Positions 31,424-44,352 of a stretch of DNA of 57,515 nt are shown piece after piece. The stretch is from Cylindrodendrum hubeiense. Its lineage: Eukaryota > Ascomycota > Sordariomycetes > Hypocreales > Nectriaceae. Numbering within the stretch: position 1 is the first letter of the stretch; each line of letters opens with the position of its first letter. A program made the translations under genes and the position numbers. The notes under the pieces are model-generated. The model searched no databases. It worked only from the letters and a program-made list of their open reading frames with translations, and was not told where the DNA came from. Where the stretch lies: contig JAANBB010000254.1 in NCBI GenBank assembly GCA_014621425.1, positions 1 to 57,515 on the forward strand, in the 5' to 3' direction.

Positions 31424-33764
31424 TTATGCCCACAATCTGCAAGTTCCATCCGCGCCGGCACTTATGCACCATGGTTGCTTCGGGTGCCAGTCGACATCGA
31501 GAACTCCTAGCTTGTTGATCACCTTGTGACCTCTCAGCATCTTGACCGGGACAATGGTAGCGTTCTCCATCAAGTCGCTGACCACCTTGCCGTGGAAAAT
31601 CTGAAGTGTTCCGTCGTCACTGGCGTCTGCAAAGAGTGGCAGGCTTCGGTGGTACTTGACAGCCCTGATGGCCTCTGCGTGGAATCGCATCGTCTTGTAC
31701 GGCCGGGATGAGAGATCCAGATCGTGCCAGAGTAGCCTTCGATCGTAGGATCCAACGATCAAATTGTCGCCACCAGGGTGGACGTCAAAGGACGAAATCC
31801 AGCGGGCACCGGGCTGGATTGCCTTCACAAGCTCCTGCCTCTGCAAGTCGTAGCATCGAATCATGCGTTGGGTAGCAACAAAGAACAGGGGTCTCGATGG
31901 GTGGAACTGGGCCGTCTGAGCCAGACCAGGCAAGCGGCGGAAGGGGATTTGGCTCAGGTGCTTGGAGAGCGTGTGGATTGCAACCGAGCTCCGTTGCCCT
32001 GTGGGTGAAACGGTGGAAAGGAAATCGCCACGTCGGTGCCAGGTGATCACTTTGATGACAGACCTGACGGTGGCCTTCAAGAGGACTCCAGCATCCTCCA
32101 GCTTGGTTCCCGGCCTCGCCCATTTAGCAGGAGGTTCTTTCTTGGGACCGCCAGCGACTACAGGTTGGGCGCCGTTCGTCGCATATCCGAAACCAGCATC
32201 AAGGGCTTCGCGACTCGCCTTCTCTGCAGCATCACTAGCAAAGGAGGGAATCATGAAGAACAGATCCTCGCCTGCCGCCGCTGCCAGGATGAACGTCTCC
32301 TTGGTAGGCCGCCATCGAACCATATTCACGGGCTCTTCGCTGCTGAGTTTGACCATCCATTCCTGATGTCCATTAAGCCCCCAGACGCGGACAGTTCCAT
32401 CATCGCCGCCAGAAGCCACCCACTCTCCGTCAGGACTGAACGCTGCACTTCGGACACGGCCCTCGTGACCGCGGAATATTGTCTGGCCCAGTGTAGGGAA
32501 GGGCTTGAGGTCTTCTGGGCGGGGAAGTTTGGGCAACAGCGAATTTGGGTCGATATTGAGTCGATTCTTTCGCACCCGGGGGGCCAGGTACAGGTCCAGG
32601 CACCTCTCGAAACGCTCCTTGACGAACTCGCCATAGCCAGGCACCTTGCGGAGAGAATCAAATTTGGCAGGAAGATATTCCTTCTCCCGTTCTTCTGGAT
32701 CCATGTTCTTCCAGGCCTCCTTCTCCTCCTCTGTCGGCAAATACTCAGGTGGAGGGTTGTAGCTCAGGTCATAGCCAGGAGGCGCCAGTTTGGGCGCCGG
32801 GATGTTCATGACGTGCGGCTCTTGGTGTTCTTCGTTGGCCCAGACATCATAGTAGGTTTCTTCCTTCTCATCCTCCTCTCGTTGCCGTTCCGCCGGGGGC
32901 TTGTACGGTAATATTCTGCCCTCCTTAATCGCGCGGACCATCTTCGCTACTCGCTTGGCCTCGTGTTTGGAGGGCACAAATCGCCGCTTGGGCTCCGGCG
33001 CCGCACTGAGAGGCATCTTCTCCTCAATACTGGTGAAGTATGGCACCATGTCCTGGGAACGAGTCAGTGTGGTTGTCCGGTTTAGAATAGAGCTTGGGGA
33101 GGGCGCCACTTACTGGGAATGGATCGTAGCCTTCCTCAGGGACCTCGCCCATCTGGAGACGACGGAGAAGCTCCAATTCATCCCGGCTGAGGTTTAAGGG
33201 CTTTCCGGTCTCCGGGTCAGTCAAGCCAGTCCATCCCTTAGGGACCTCGATGCTGTCGAGGAGAGCATCCAAGGCCTCACCGGTGGCTGGTCGCATGATT
33301 TTCTTGCCATTTATATCATAGCCAATATGTGGGTACGAATCGTAGAAGGACAGGGGAATGTCTCCGATCGTGTTGGCTGGGCCTTGCGCATCCGAGTCGT
33401 CGCTGTCGTAAACGGGATCTACCTCTGCATACTCATATCGATCCTGGCCGTTGGCGTCTTTGACAACTCGATAATTGGGCTCGTCACTCCCACTGTCGAG
33501 TCCTAGGTTACTCCAATGCACGTTGCCCTTCTCCGACAAGCCATCCTGACTGTGAGCATCATCCTCTTCGCCGTCCTCTTCATCCTCATCATCGTCTTCA
33601 GCAGAGTCGTCGGCGACATCATCGTCTGGTTCGCTGTTCTCAGGTCCAGATTCATCCTCGCTCTGGGACAGGACGCCGTCGAGATTGATATCCCCAAAAT
33701 CGTCTTCGAGAGCGACCGCCTCCGAAAGGCCTTTTCGTTTGCGTGAGGGCATTAGCGGTGCCAT
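31424..33764 (-). CDS. ERB1: Ribosome biogenesis protein Erb1 (BOP1)
   Basis: Two exons on the minus strand: 33764-33114 and 33052-31424, giving 759 residues. Erb1 is the scaffold of the PeBoW complex (with Nop7 and Ytm1) needed for 60S subunit assembly in the nucleolus. A basic start (P-S-R-K-R-K) is followed by a long Asp/Glu-rich stretch (about 30-75). The BOP1 N-terminal domain (about 125-400) has [12 protein letters not shown] and [18 protein letters not shown]40 propeller begins near residue 411 ([10 protein letters not shown]) and runs to the last residues, [10 protein letters not shown]. Its start codon is the last gene boundary before the AT-rich repeat block, which begins only about 230-250 bp upstream. 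Confidence 0.97.
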
Positions 33765-34188
33765 TGAAGGTGAGTTTGACGAGAATTTAGGCCGACAAAG
33801 GATAGCTGCACGACCACTTCTGGGGATAATCTTTTTTTTTCCTTCCCACTTCGTTGGAAAAAAGAATGGGTCCTAAGATTTCTGCCGGACTTGGCACAAA
33901 GGCGGTGAATGAGTGGTGGGGCGGACAGTGGGGTCGGGTTCTACCTCCCGCCTCGAAGCTCCTATAAAAGCCTAAGGTTTCCTTATGACTGAACAGCGTC
34001 TATAAAGTGAAGGGAAGGAAGTGTTAGATGAGTGAATAGATGTTTACATAAAAGATGTAGAATATAGAAGGTATTATATTATATATAATTAATTATTTAA
34101 GTTATAAATAATATTTACTTTTTTCAGTTCTATTAAATAAAGCTATAAATTACTTCTATTAATAATAGTTAAGTTAAATTATTAAGAT
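33765..34188. promoter_or_regulatory. ERB1 upstream region and composition boundary
   Basis: The first 240 bp are ordinary mixed sequence with a T-run (33832-33840) and presumably hold the ERB1 promoter. From about 34000 the sequence becomes almost purely A/T with TA-rich words, marking the edge of the repeat block. Confidence 0.65.
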
Positions 34189-35100
34189 NTATTATATAAN
34201 TNNTATATNNTATNTTTNTNATANTNAATTATTANTNAATAATNTTNANNTAANTATNNTNNANATNCCTTTAANATAAATAGTTAAGTAANATAANTAT
34301 TANNGAANCNANTACTNGTAGGGNATNNNCATCCNCCTNANTAATATANCTCANNATATTATAACAGTCTNGGCNANCCCCNAGGAAATAGCTCTAATTN
34401 NCCAAGGAAATTTCNAAGNATTNGAAAAAGAAATTACCNNGAAATCCTNAGATATACTCTNGATAGNTCCTGGATTTCCGCGGGATTTCCTNGAATATAG
34501 GAAAAGTNATTCTAGGNAAATCCCTGGGATTTCCNTNGNAAAGCTNATCNTATTTCCNAANCCTNTNNGAGGANTNATAGANGANTTCNCTTNGATTTCC
34601 TGGAGATTTNCTGNATATATAATANTCTANAAATCTCTNGAANTNTTAAGGGNTATNTTTCTTTCTATATTTAATTATATAATAATAGANAAGGTTTATT
34701 TTANTATTTTTNTAGTAATNNTAGATAGTTATTTTTATTCTCTTNTTTATATTAGATTANTAGATTNTATATTAATTTANTANTAATTATATANTTCNCT
34801 NTATTATATAAATCTATATATTATTANATATTAGTCTTTATANAAAANTTNTNTTTATNTATTATTAATTNCNNGATATCTATTATTANTTTATTAAGGA
34901 GATTCTTATTAAANTAANTAATAAGNAATAGANTAGGATAGAGNAAGATATTATTATTAAAGANTTTCTAATAATAAANNGAAGAGTATTTAATCTCTNT
35001 AAGAGAGNTTTAGAATTTCTATTATNNTATTTAATTAATATAATTTNTNAACTNTTAGAATTATAATTATAATCTTATTATANATAGTCTNTAAANCTAN
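34189..35100. other. Segment with scattered ambiguous bases (N) over repeats
   Basis: Single or double N are sprinkled through otherwise readable sequence, unlike a scaffold gap. Aligned with the other R2 copy, the N in the GC-richer arm fall mostly on G or C positions of the partner, as expected if the assembler wrote C/T and G/A ambiguities from several collapsed repeat copies. Base-level claims here are unsafe. Confidence 0.8.
34286..34780 (+). repeat. Dispersed repeat R2, copy 1 (uninterrupted target copy)
   Basis: This segment aligns with 44030-44125 joined to 51314-51650. It is notably richer in G/C than its surroundings and contains many GGATTTCC- or GGAAATCC-like words in both orientations. 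The TAGCT where element B inserted in the other copy is present once (34389-34393) without interruption. Copy 1 has about 50 bp of extra GGATTTCC-type sequence. R2 could be an LTR or a short non-autonomous element; its ends are not resolved. Confidence 0.7.
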
Positions 35101-35239
35101 AAATATAATCTTAAGTATCTTAAATATAGAATATAGTTATATAATTATATTAATTATCTTATTTATTATAAAGGTAAACTATATATTAATTAAGTATTCT
35201 TTTTAGGTTTATTAATAATTATAGTTAATATAGGATTAG

Positions 35240-35244
35240 TTAAT
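35240..35244. other. Target site duplication TTAAT, left
   Basis: TTAAT directly precedes the solo LTR and is repeated at 35458-35462 directly after it. All-AT composition weakens it slightly. Confidence 0.65.
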
Positions 35245-35457
35245 TATAATAGTGGTAAGGCAATCACTAGGGAAACATCTAGTAATCGTAGGATAGTCAG
35301 GTAGAGCAAAGGTATATTCAAGATTATAACAAGACTGAAGCTTACCCCGCATCTCTTCAAGAAGCGGGGTATGCCTTTTAAGATATTAAGTCGAAACCAT
35401 TCTGACTGAGGTTCCTTACTAAGCCTTCTTGGTCTTATCCTTAGAACCTCTGTTATA
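35245..35457 (-). mobile_element. Solo LTR of the element B family
   Basis: 213 bp, the same length as both LTRs of element B and highly similar to them. It is flanked by a TTAAT duplication and has no internal element sequence on either side. It is most simply a solo LTR left by LTR-LTR recombination. It carries the same intact GC-rich hairpin as the other copies. Strand follows the element B orientation. Confidence 0.85.
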
Positions 35458-38400
35458 TTAATATATAATTAGATTTTTTAGCTAATATAAGATTATAGTA
35501 TTAAGAATTATCTAATTCTCTTATAGGGAGTGATAATTATATAAATCTATGTTTTTTATTATAAATACTAATTAATAAATCTCTAGTCTAATTTCTAGTT
35601 TTATTTCTAGATCTAATAATTAGTATATTTCTAGTGGTTATTATAATTAATAAGCAATTCTAATAATTATTAGATAATATATAACCTATTGTAATAAGTA
35701 TAGATAATATTTATATTTATTTTTAGTTAGAAGAAATAGGATAGTTCTAGTCTCTAGGAATTTATAATAAATAATTTAATAATATTATTATAGATAATAT
35801 TAAGGTTATTTATTAATAAGTAAAATATTTTAATAATATCCTGATTTAATATATAATTAGAAGATTAAAATATAAAGTATTATTAATAATAAGTATTTTA
35901 TAACTTCTCTTAGAATCTATTCTTAATTAATATAATAATAATCTAGATAATATCTAATAGAATATTTATATAAATATAATTACTAGGTTTAAATATTAAT
36001 ATAATGTATTTAAAGAATAATTCTAAATATAAACTAATATTATCTTATAATCTTTTAATAAATTAAGGTATATTCTCTAAGATGTTTATAATTAAATGAA
36101 TTTCTATACTTAAATATCTTAGATAAAATATTAATTTATTATAATTAGATATAATAATATATAATTAAAATTAATTATTTTTATTAAATTAGATAGTTCT
36201 CTATATAAAAAATTAATAGTTCTAATCTTATTATAAATATTCTCTTAATAGATTAAGTAATATATAAATATAATATTAAATCTCTATTATATAGTTATTA
36301 AAGGAAATTTTAAGGATCAGGTAAATAAATCTAGGTAAAGATAACATATACCCTCTTATTTGAGTCTAAGTATTTCTTACTTTATCTAGCTAGATATAAT
36401 AAGGTCTATCAAGACCTTAGAATAATTATATAATATCCTAACTAGAGGTTATAGTAATGGAAATTAATATTCTATCTGAAATGCTTGTAGATTTATAATA
36501 TTAATTCTATATCTATAGACTTTAACTATATCTAGGACTTTAAGTATTAATTCTCCTAATTAAATATTAATTAAGATATTATTAGGATAATCTAATTAAA
36601 TAATCTTAGATATACTTAGATTATTATTAGTATATTAATCCTTTTCTTTTTAATAAGAAAGTATATATTCTAATAATATCCTATAAGAAAATTATATTAA
36701 TTATATAATTAAGAATATCTTGGTAGATAATTAAGGTAGAGTTTATTTCTCTAAGGAAATATTAGAATAGGTATTAATAGTTAATAAATAAGATTATCCT
36801 CTAATTGAAGATTATATTATAGAGATAGTAAATTTTATAGAGGATAAGGTTTTTAATAAAAAGGAAATAGATAATCTAATAATATCTAGGATTAAGGAAT
36901 TTTATGGGTTTATTTAAGAGATTATTATTATTATATTATAAGTAGAATATATTAGCTTTATCCTAGATATTAATAATAGGAAATTAATATTTAATAATAT
37001 TACTTTTCCTCCTTAAAATAATTCTCTATTATTATTAATAATTAAATATATCTTAATAGAAATAATTCTAGGATTAATACTATTAGTATAGTATATCTAT
37101 TTCTGAATTTAAATATAAACTAGACTTTATGGAAAGATTAGGTAAGAAGCTTATCTTAATTCTGGGATTATTAGATTAGTTATTTTATAGGAAATATTAT
37201 TTTTCTTTCTAAATATATTTATAGATAAAAGTTTTTAGATAAAATTTAAAAGTATAAGAATAAATTATATTAAAGGATAGGTAATTTTTACTATTTACTT
37301 ATCTAGGTATAAAGATAGGAAATTAGTATTAGTAAAAGTTATTATTAGTATATAGGTAATATCTAATCTAAGTATTAGTCTTTTTCTAGGATAAGAATTT
37401 AATATATTCTATTAAATAGATATCCTAAACTTAATTTAGGAAGTAATAATTAGATTAGTTAATTAAATATATTTACTAATAATAATATATTATAAATCTA
37501 AATTAACTAGAATACCCTTATATATAATAGACTTTATGGTAATTTTTCTGAGAAATAGTAAAGCTATATAGATTTCTAGAGGAAAATAAGTTTAAGAATA
37601 GGATTATTTTCTTAATCCCTAATATAAAGGAATAATTAGTATTCTAATAAGATAACTAGAGATAATATATATAATGAATTATTCCTGGAAATCTATAATC
37701 TTCTAATTAAACTAATATATAGTTATTCTAAACTCTATTAATCTAAGTAAAAAGATTGAGAAAGTTAATTAGATCTAGTTTATAATTATTTATAGAGAAT
37801 ATATACTTATTAGTTATAATATATTAGCTAAAGTAATAGAGATTAATATCCTAGAAAAAGTTAATCTTTAAGAAAATAATTTATTTATTTAAACCTAGGG
37901 TATAAATAGTAATATTAAACTAGATATCTCCTAGCTAAAATATTTAGTAATATATACTCTCTAATAAGGAGTTTATATATTTAAAGAAAAGTCTAAGTTT
38001 ACTAATAAACTTTAAGAATTAATAAAATTATTTCTTAAATGTTAAATTAATATTAGAGTAATTAATATTAAGGAAAAATACTAGATAAAGATATTATTAG
38101 TAGAGAATTAATATAAATAAAAACTTAATTCTAGGATATATTCTCTTAATCTTAAAAACTAAGAATTCCTAAATAAAATATTTAATAGACTATATAAATA
38201 AGATAAGATAGAATAGATTTATAAACTTATTCCCTTTACTAGCCTAATATTTATTATATAATAAATAGTTAATAAAAAAGAAAAGGATTATATTATAGTT
38301 AATTTATAAGCTTTTAATTATATTATTATCCTAGATATTTACCTAATATCCTTCTAATAGGATATTCTCTAAAAACTCTATAAAAAGAAATAAATAATAA

Positions 38401-41110
38401 TTATAGATATCTAAAGCTTTTTCTATTAATTCTTTATATATTAGACTTATTATAACCAGTTTATAGTAATTAGTTATTAAGGGATAGAATAATCTAAGAT
38501 TATTCTAATAGGTTTTAAGAATTTACTAGCCTATATTTAATAATTTATAGATTATATCCTAAAAGATTATTAAAAATATATTTTTATATTTATTAATAAT
38601 ATTATTATTTACTTAGATATTAAGAAAGAATATTTAATATAATTTATTAAGATCTTTTAACTATTTTAATAAAGAAATATTATCCTATTCCTAGAGAAGG
38701 TATTCTTAAGATACCTTTTAATAGAACTATTAGACTTTTCGATTAATAAGATTAGTCTTATTAATATAATTAGATAAGTTAAAATTCTAAAGAATATTTA
38801 GTTTTTAAGTATCCTATAATAACTTGAGAAATAGGTTAGTATAATTAGATAGTTCTGATATTTAATAAGAAGATTTACTAGTTAAATTAAATTATTATAA
38901 TAGTATAAAATAATTTTATTAATAAAAGGGAAATAAGAAGATAAGATAATTATAGGATAAACTTAAATAGTTTATACTAGTAAAATTATATTTAATCCTA
39001 TTATAATAGAAAAGAGCATTTTAAAGATATTATAGATAGTTTAGTAAAAGTTAATATTCTATATTATTTTAATCCTAATTAATAAATTTTTTTTTTAATT
39101 AGATATCTTTAAAGAATAGGAAATAAATAGAATAATATATTATTTAGATCTTAAATACTCTTAGAATAATATAAATAAGATTTTATCTATTATAATCTAA
39201 TTTATTATATATCTTAGTTAAATATTAAGGAATATTAAGAAATAATATTAATTTATAGAATTTAAAATAATTTATTTAGTATAAATATATTAGAAATTTT
39301 ATATCTAGTTATATTTTATAAAAAGAAAAAGGGTAATTATATTTATAGATTATTCTATAATATATATCCTAGTAAATTAAAAGTTAATATTCTCTTAAAG
39401 CTCTAAAAGTAATAAAAGACTTATTATAATATCATAATATTTAAGTTAATTTTCACTAGATCTTAAATATATTCTTAGATCTAGTAATATTATATCTAAT
39501 ATTTTATTTTACTTATTTGAGGAAATTCTCAGAAATAAATAGAAATTTAAAGGGGAATTAAATATTTAGTAGGAAGGGAAAGTAAATATTAAGTAAGTAT
39601 ATTATTTCTTGGAAATATTAATTAAGTTTATATTTAGAAAGGAAATAAGAGATAGGTATTAAATAGATAGGTAAATAGCTAGAATTACCTAATAATTAGA
39701 TAATAAAAATAAAATACCTAGATTATTATTTATATATATTAAGGGAATAATTTATCTAATTAAATTAAATAGGTAAAAGAAACTCTATATTTTACAGGAA
39801 GTAATTAAATAACTTATCTAGGAAATATATTCCTAGAAAAACTATTTAAAAAGAGATTAAATATAATATAACTTATAGTTAATCTTTATTATTAAGAAGC
39901 TCTAATTATTAATTGATTAATATATAGATAGTTATAATATTTACCTATATAATTAAATATTTTATAATAAACTAAATAAATAGTTCTAACCTATCTAGAT
40001 ACTAATAATCCTATTTTATATTATAATTATAGACTTTATTATTAGCTTTCTAATAATTAAAATTAAGAATTTCCCTTAGAAGATCCTAGAAAAACTATAT
40101 TTTAATACTTTACTTATAATAATTTATAAGTTTTATAAAATATATTTCCTTATTCCGGGGAATAATTAATATATTATTAAGAATTAAATTCAGGCTTTAT
40201 ATATAGAACTTTTATATATTAATTAGGGAAATCTAAAAAATATTATTTCTAATTAAGACTTAAAATTTATAAGTGATTTCTAGAGAGAATTATAATTAGT
40301 ATTTAATATTAAATTATTAATATTAATTATTTACTATTTATAAATAAATAGAATATTAGAAAGAAGAAATCAGATTATAAAAATATTCTTATAATATTAT
40401 ATTATAGATTTCCCTGATTAGTTATAGATAGAAGTGATTATCCTATTATAATTTAATCTTAATAATTTATATTCCTTGATAATTAAGGCTATTCTTAATA
40501 AGTTAATCTCTAGATAAAAGATAGATAATAGGTAATATTATCTAGGTAATTAATAAGAATTATTAGATTATAATATTATAAGAGAATAGGCTATTCTTAT
40601 AATTATATTTAGGTAAATTATTATAAAGAAATAGTATAATTAATAATATTAATTAATAAAGTTTAAGGTAGGAAATTAGGTCTAATTAGAAATTAATAAA
40701 GGGTATATTATAATTAATAATTAAGTAAATAAACTTAAAGAAAAATATATTAGATTATATTAGATTATTAAAAGGATTGGAAACTTAATATATAAATTAA
40801 AAATAAGGATAATCTTAATATTTATCTAATAATATTAATTATATATCTTAAGCTAGTAAAAATCCTAGAATAATAATTAGGATTAATAGAAAGAAAAGAA
40901 GATAAATCTAATTAATAAAGAGATAAGTATAAATATTAAGAAATTAATAAGATTATTAGATTAAGAATAAATAAAAAAGAGAAATAAAATTAATAAGAAT
41001 ACCTTATAATATAAAAAGGATATTTAAATAATTATAATCTCTAATTAGAAAAAGAAATTATTAATATAAAAGAAATAATTTAATTTTATTTAGATTAGGA
41101 AAAGGTAAAG
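35458..41110 (+). mobile_element. RIP-degraded Ty3/Gypsy chromodomain retrotransposon (element A)
   Basis: No frame is open, but plus-strand translation across stops gives domains in Gypsy order. Reverse transcriptase occupies about 38270-38800, with the catalytic-loop counterpart of Y-x-D-D near 38595-38615 reduced to I-N-N-I-I-I-Y. The integrase core follows at about 40020-40650, with a D-F-I start near 40030 and an F-I-S-D-F segment near 40265. A chromodomain-like Y-L ... K-G-Y-L-N-N-Y-N segment lies near 40985-41040. The gag portion should be upstream (about 36-38 kb) but is unrecognisable. G/C is so depleted that this looks older or more heavily RIPed than element B. Exact ends are not determined; the solo LTR sits inside or at its left part. 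Confidence 0.75.
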
Positions 41111-44029
41111 TTTATCCTAATAGATATTAAGATTAAAAAGAAGATTATTAGAGAATTAGTAATACTTTCTAAAAAACCAGGGAAATTAATAATTATAAAA
41201 GGGAAATAAGAATAATTATTAAAAATATTAATTAAAGAAAGATAGGAAACCCTAATTATTATAGAAAACTAGATTATAAGGATATATTAATAATTAAGAT
41301 ATCTTAGACTTAATTTATCTAATAATCTACTTACTAAAAGATATAATTAATAGTACCTAGAAAAAATAAAGATATTACTATTTAGAAAGAAAAGGGATAT
41401 ACCTAGAAATCTAAATAACTATTTATTTACTAATAGAAAATTAATAGAATATATTATTAGATCTAAGAATATAAGAATAATTAATAATAATTAATAATTA
41501 ATTATTTAGGAAATTATATAATAATAAATTAATAAATATAAATTTATAGAAATTACCTAGATTATAATTACCCTTTTCCTCATTTTTATATTACTCTTCT
41601 TATAGGAATTTACCTATACTCTCTATACTTAAATACTATATTTTTATCTTCCTATATTCTTAGACTCTTTTATATATCCTATAATATATTAAGAATATTA
41701 CCTTTTAAAATAGTCCCCTATAATATATTATAATTATCCTAGGATTTAATTTATTATAATAAGTTCTCAGAATCTTTATTCTAAAACCTAGGATATATTA
41801 GCTATAATAGATATTAATAAGTCCTAGAATTATATAACAATAATAATATAATCTGTAAGATAAAGAAATCTAAATATTTCCTTTATTAGACCAAGTATAA
41901 TAGAAAATTCTATATTAATTTCTAAAAGTATACTAAATATCAAGGATTTAATTCCTTATCTAGCTATACTAACTATATTAATAGATTCTATTATTATTAT
42001 AATCCTATTAATATCTAAAATAATTTTATTATTATATAATTATAATATACTATTAAGATAATTATTATTAGTAACTCTAAGGAATTAATACTAATTTAAA
42101 CTCCTTATAATCCCTATAGGTAATTTATTTATTAGAATAAATTACCCTCTATATTAAAGAAAATATCCAGATTCCTAGTTCCTAATAAACATAATTAAAT
42201 TAATACTTATATTAGATATATTAAAATTATCCTTATCCTCACAGAGACTCTATAAAATATATTAGACATAATCCCTAAGATTACTATAACTATCTAAAAA
42301 TAAGCCCGAGATATTATAAGGGCACTTAATAATATTATTAAGATAAATAAGTTTACTAATTATATATATAATACTTATCTATTTAATAAAATACTAGAAA
42401 TCTCAGTAATTAGATTATCTCTCTATAATAAACTAATCCTAATATCTTATTTCCGCGGATTTAGAATAAGACTATAACCAATCCCTTTTAATCTATCTAA
42501 TATCTTTACTAGTAATTTGCACTAAAATCTATTCCTTATATCTCATTTAGCTAAGTAGTTTACTATCCTAGACCTAATTAATCTCTTTTACTAGGAATTA
42601 ATAGTTAAGATTCACGTTATTATACCTATTAATAATAAGTTTAAGCTTATTAAGGAAAATACTATATATCCCTTTAAGATTCTTTATTAACTCTATCTTA
42701 ACTAAGAGAAAATTAAGATATAATATTTCTATCTTAGAAACTAATATCTTATCTATATAGATAAAACTAATAATCTAATACTATTCTAATTCTATAATAT
42801 ATATTAAGATTAGACTTATCCTAATATCTCCCTTATAGAACTAGTAAAATATACTAATATCTTATCTAGGTATATTATTAAATATAATCCTATTATATCT
42901 ATAACTAACCCTAAGTATTTAATATTCCTATAAACTATAAAGAATACCCTTAAATAACCTATTCTCATAGACTCCCAGGACTTAACTAATTATCTTACTA
43001 ATATATTAATATATAATACTAGAAATAATTAGAATTAATAGGATTTCTTAGAGATAATAATACTCTAACTATCTATATAAATAGTAATATTTAATAGAGG
43101 ATATTCCCTATCTATTTAGGTAATAATTAATAAAATTCCTGGAAAATTATCTCTGATTATTATTCCTCCTAATTAGCTAATAATAATATAGAAACTTATT
43201 ATATTAGGTATAATAAGTATAATATAATTATTATAGAAGGATATATATACTAACCTCTAGGAAAAAGAAGCTATATCCCTTATAATAGATAATATTATAG
43301 GTAATACTAACTAGCCTATTCACATATTATAATAAGTTCTATTAGATATTAGAACTAATATTATCTAAATCTTATTTTCTTTAATTATAATATCTAGTAA
43401 GATAATATACTAGAATTCCTGGCCAGAAATAATTAATATATATAAATACACTTCCTTATACCCCTAGTTAATATTATACTTTTCTTTTATTATAATATAT
43501 TAATAATAACTTATTTAAGGACTTTACTATTATTAATAATATAAAAACTTATAAGGGTATTACTAAATAATTCTACTTACTAATATTAATATATTCCGAG
43601 ATATATTTTATAATAGCTATTAATATATTAAGTCCTTTTATTTTATTTGAGATTATATACTTATTAAAAACATAGAAATAGATATTAGCCCTAGTTAATA
43701 CTAAACCTTTTACTTAATTATAGATATTAGGCTTTTTCTTTATTAAATATTATAATAGATTTTATCTAGTATAATATAAATAGGATAATAAGGCCTAATA
43801 TAATAGATTTAATCTAGTAATAGCTCTTTATTATATATAGATAAATAAATCCCCTTTATTTATATATATTTCTACTAGAATAAGTATTTTAGCTTTATAT
43901 TTCTTTATATATAAAGATATAATTATAAATAATTATAATAATTACTACTAGCTAGTAAGGAGAATAGTAATTACCTAATTTTATAGAATATTACTAAGGA
44001 TAATAATCTTTCTTTTATTTACAGGGAAT
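41111..44029. other. AT-rich block without assigned content
   Basis: About 2.9 kb of RIP-like sequence. Plus-strand conceptual frames from 42.6 to 44.0 kb have long stretches interrupted only by stops that a C-to-T change could create, suggesting decayed coding sequence, but I recognise no domain. It may be the 3' part of element A or another element. Confidence 0.5.
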
Positions 44030-44125
44030 TATTATAAAACCCAATACTAATAGGATATCCACATCCTCCTTAATAATATATCTCACTATACTATAGCAGT
44101 CTAGGCCAGCCCCGAGGAAATAGCT
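44030..44125 (+). repeat. Dispersed repeat R2, copy 2, left part
   Basis: Aligns base by base with 34286-34393 and stops exactly at the TAGCT duplication (44121-44125), where element B begins. The remainder continues at 51314. Confidence 0.8.
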
Positions 44126-44338
44126 TGTAATAGTGGTAAGATAATCACTAGGGAAATATCTAGTAATTATAGGATAGTTAGGTAGAGTAAAGGTATATTT
44201 AAGATTATAATAAGACTGAAGCTTACCCCGCATCTCTTCAAGAAGCGGGGTGCGCCTTTTAAGATACTAAGTCGAAACTATTCCGATTGAGGTTCCTTAC
44301 TAAGTCTTCTCGACCTTATCCTTAGAATCTCTGTTATA
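44126..44338 (-). repeat. 3' LTR of element B
   Basis: 213 bp. It differs from the 5' LTR by about 17 bases, all transitions, mainly CA-to-TA and TG-to-TA, with this copy more mutated. On the plus strand it begins TGTAATAG and ends GTTATA; on the element's own strand the LTR therefore starts TATAACAG (ancestral TG changed to TA) and ends TTACA. Confidence 0.9.
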
Positions 44339-44352
44339 TTATCCCCCCTCTA
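44339..44352 (-). promoter_or_regulatory. Polypurine tract of element B
   Basis: On the minus strand the sequence next to the 3' LTR reads AGAGGGGGGATAA, the expected plus-strand primer site of an LTR retrotransposon. It fixes the element's orientation. Confidence 0.8.

Noticed and set aside
1..33764. Search by eye for tRNA genes and small RNAs in the intergenic regions
   Set aside because: No stretch showed a convincing T-loop/anticodon arrangement; a covariance-model scan would be needed to exclude them.
34189..35100. N-rich segment read as an ordinary assembly gap
   Set aside because: There is no continuous N run; the N are interspersed and placed at likely transition sites.
44015..44233. 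Open frame on the minus strand across the R2/LTR junction
   Set aside because: It spans two unrelated repeats, is AT-rich and has no motif; a chance frame.
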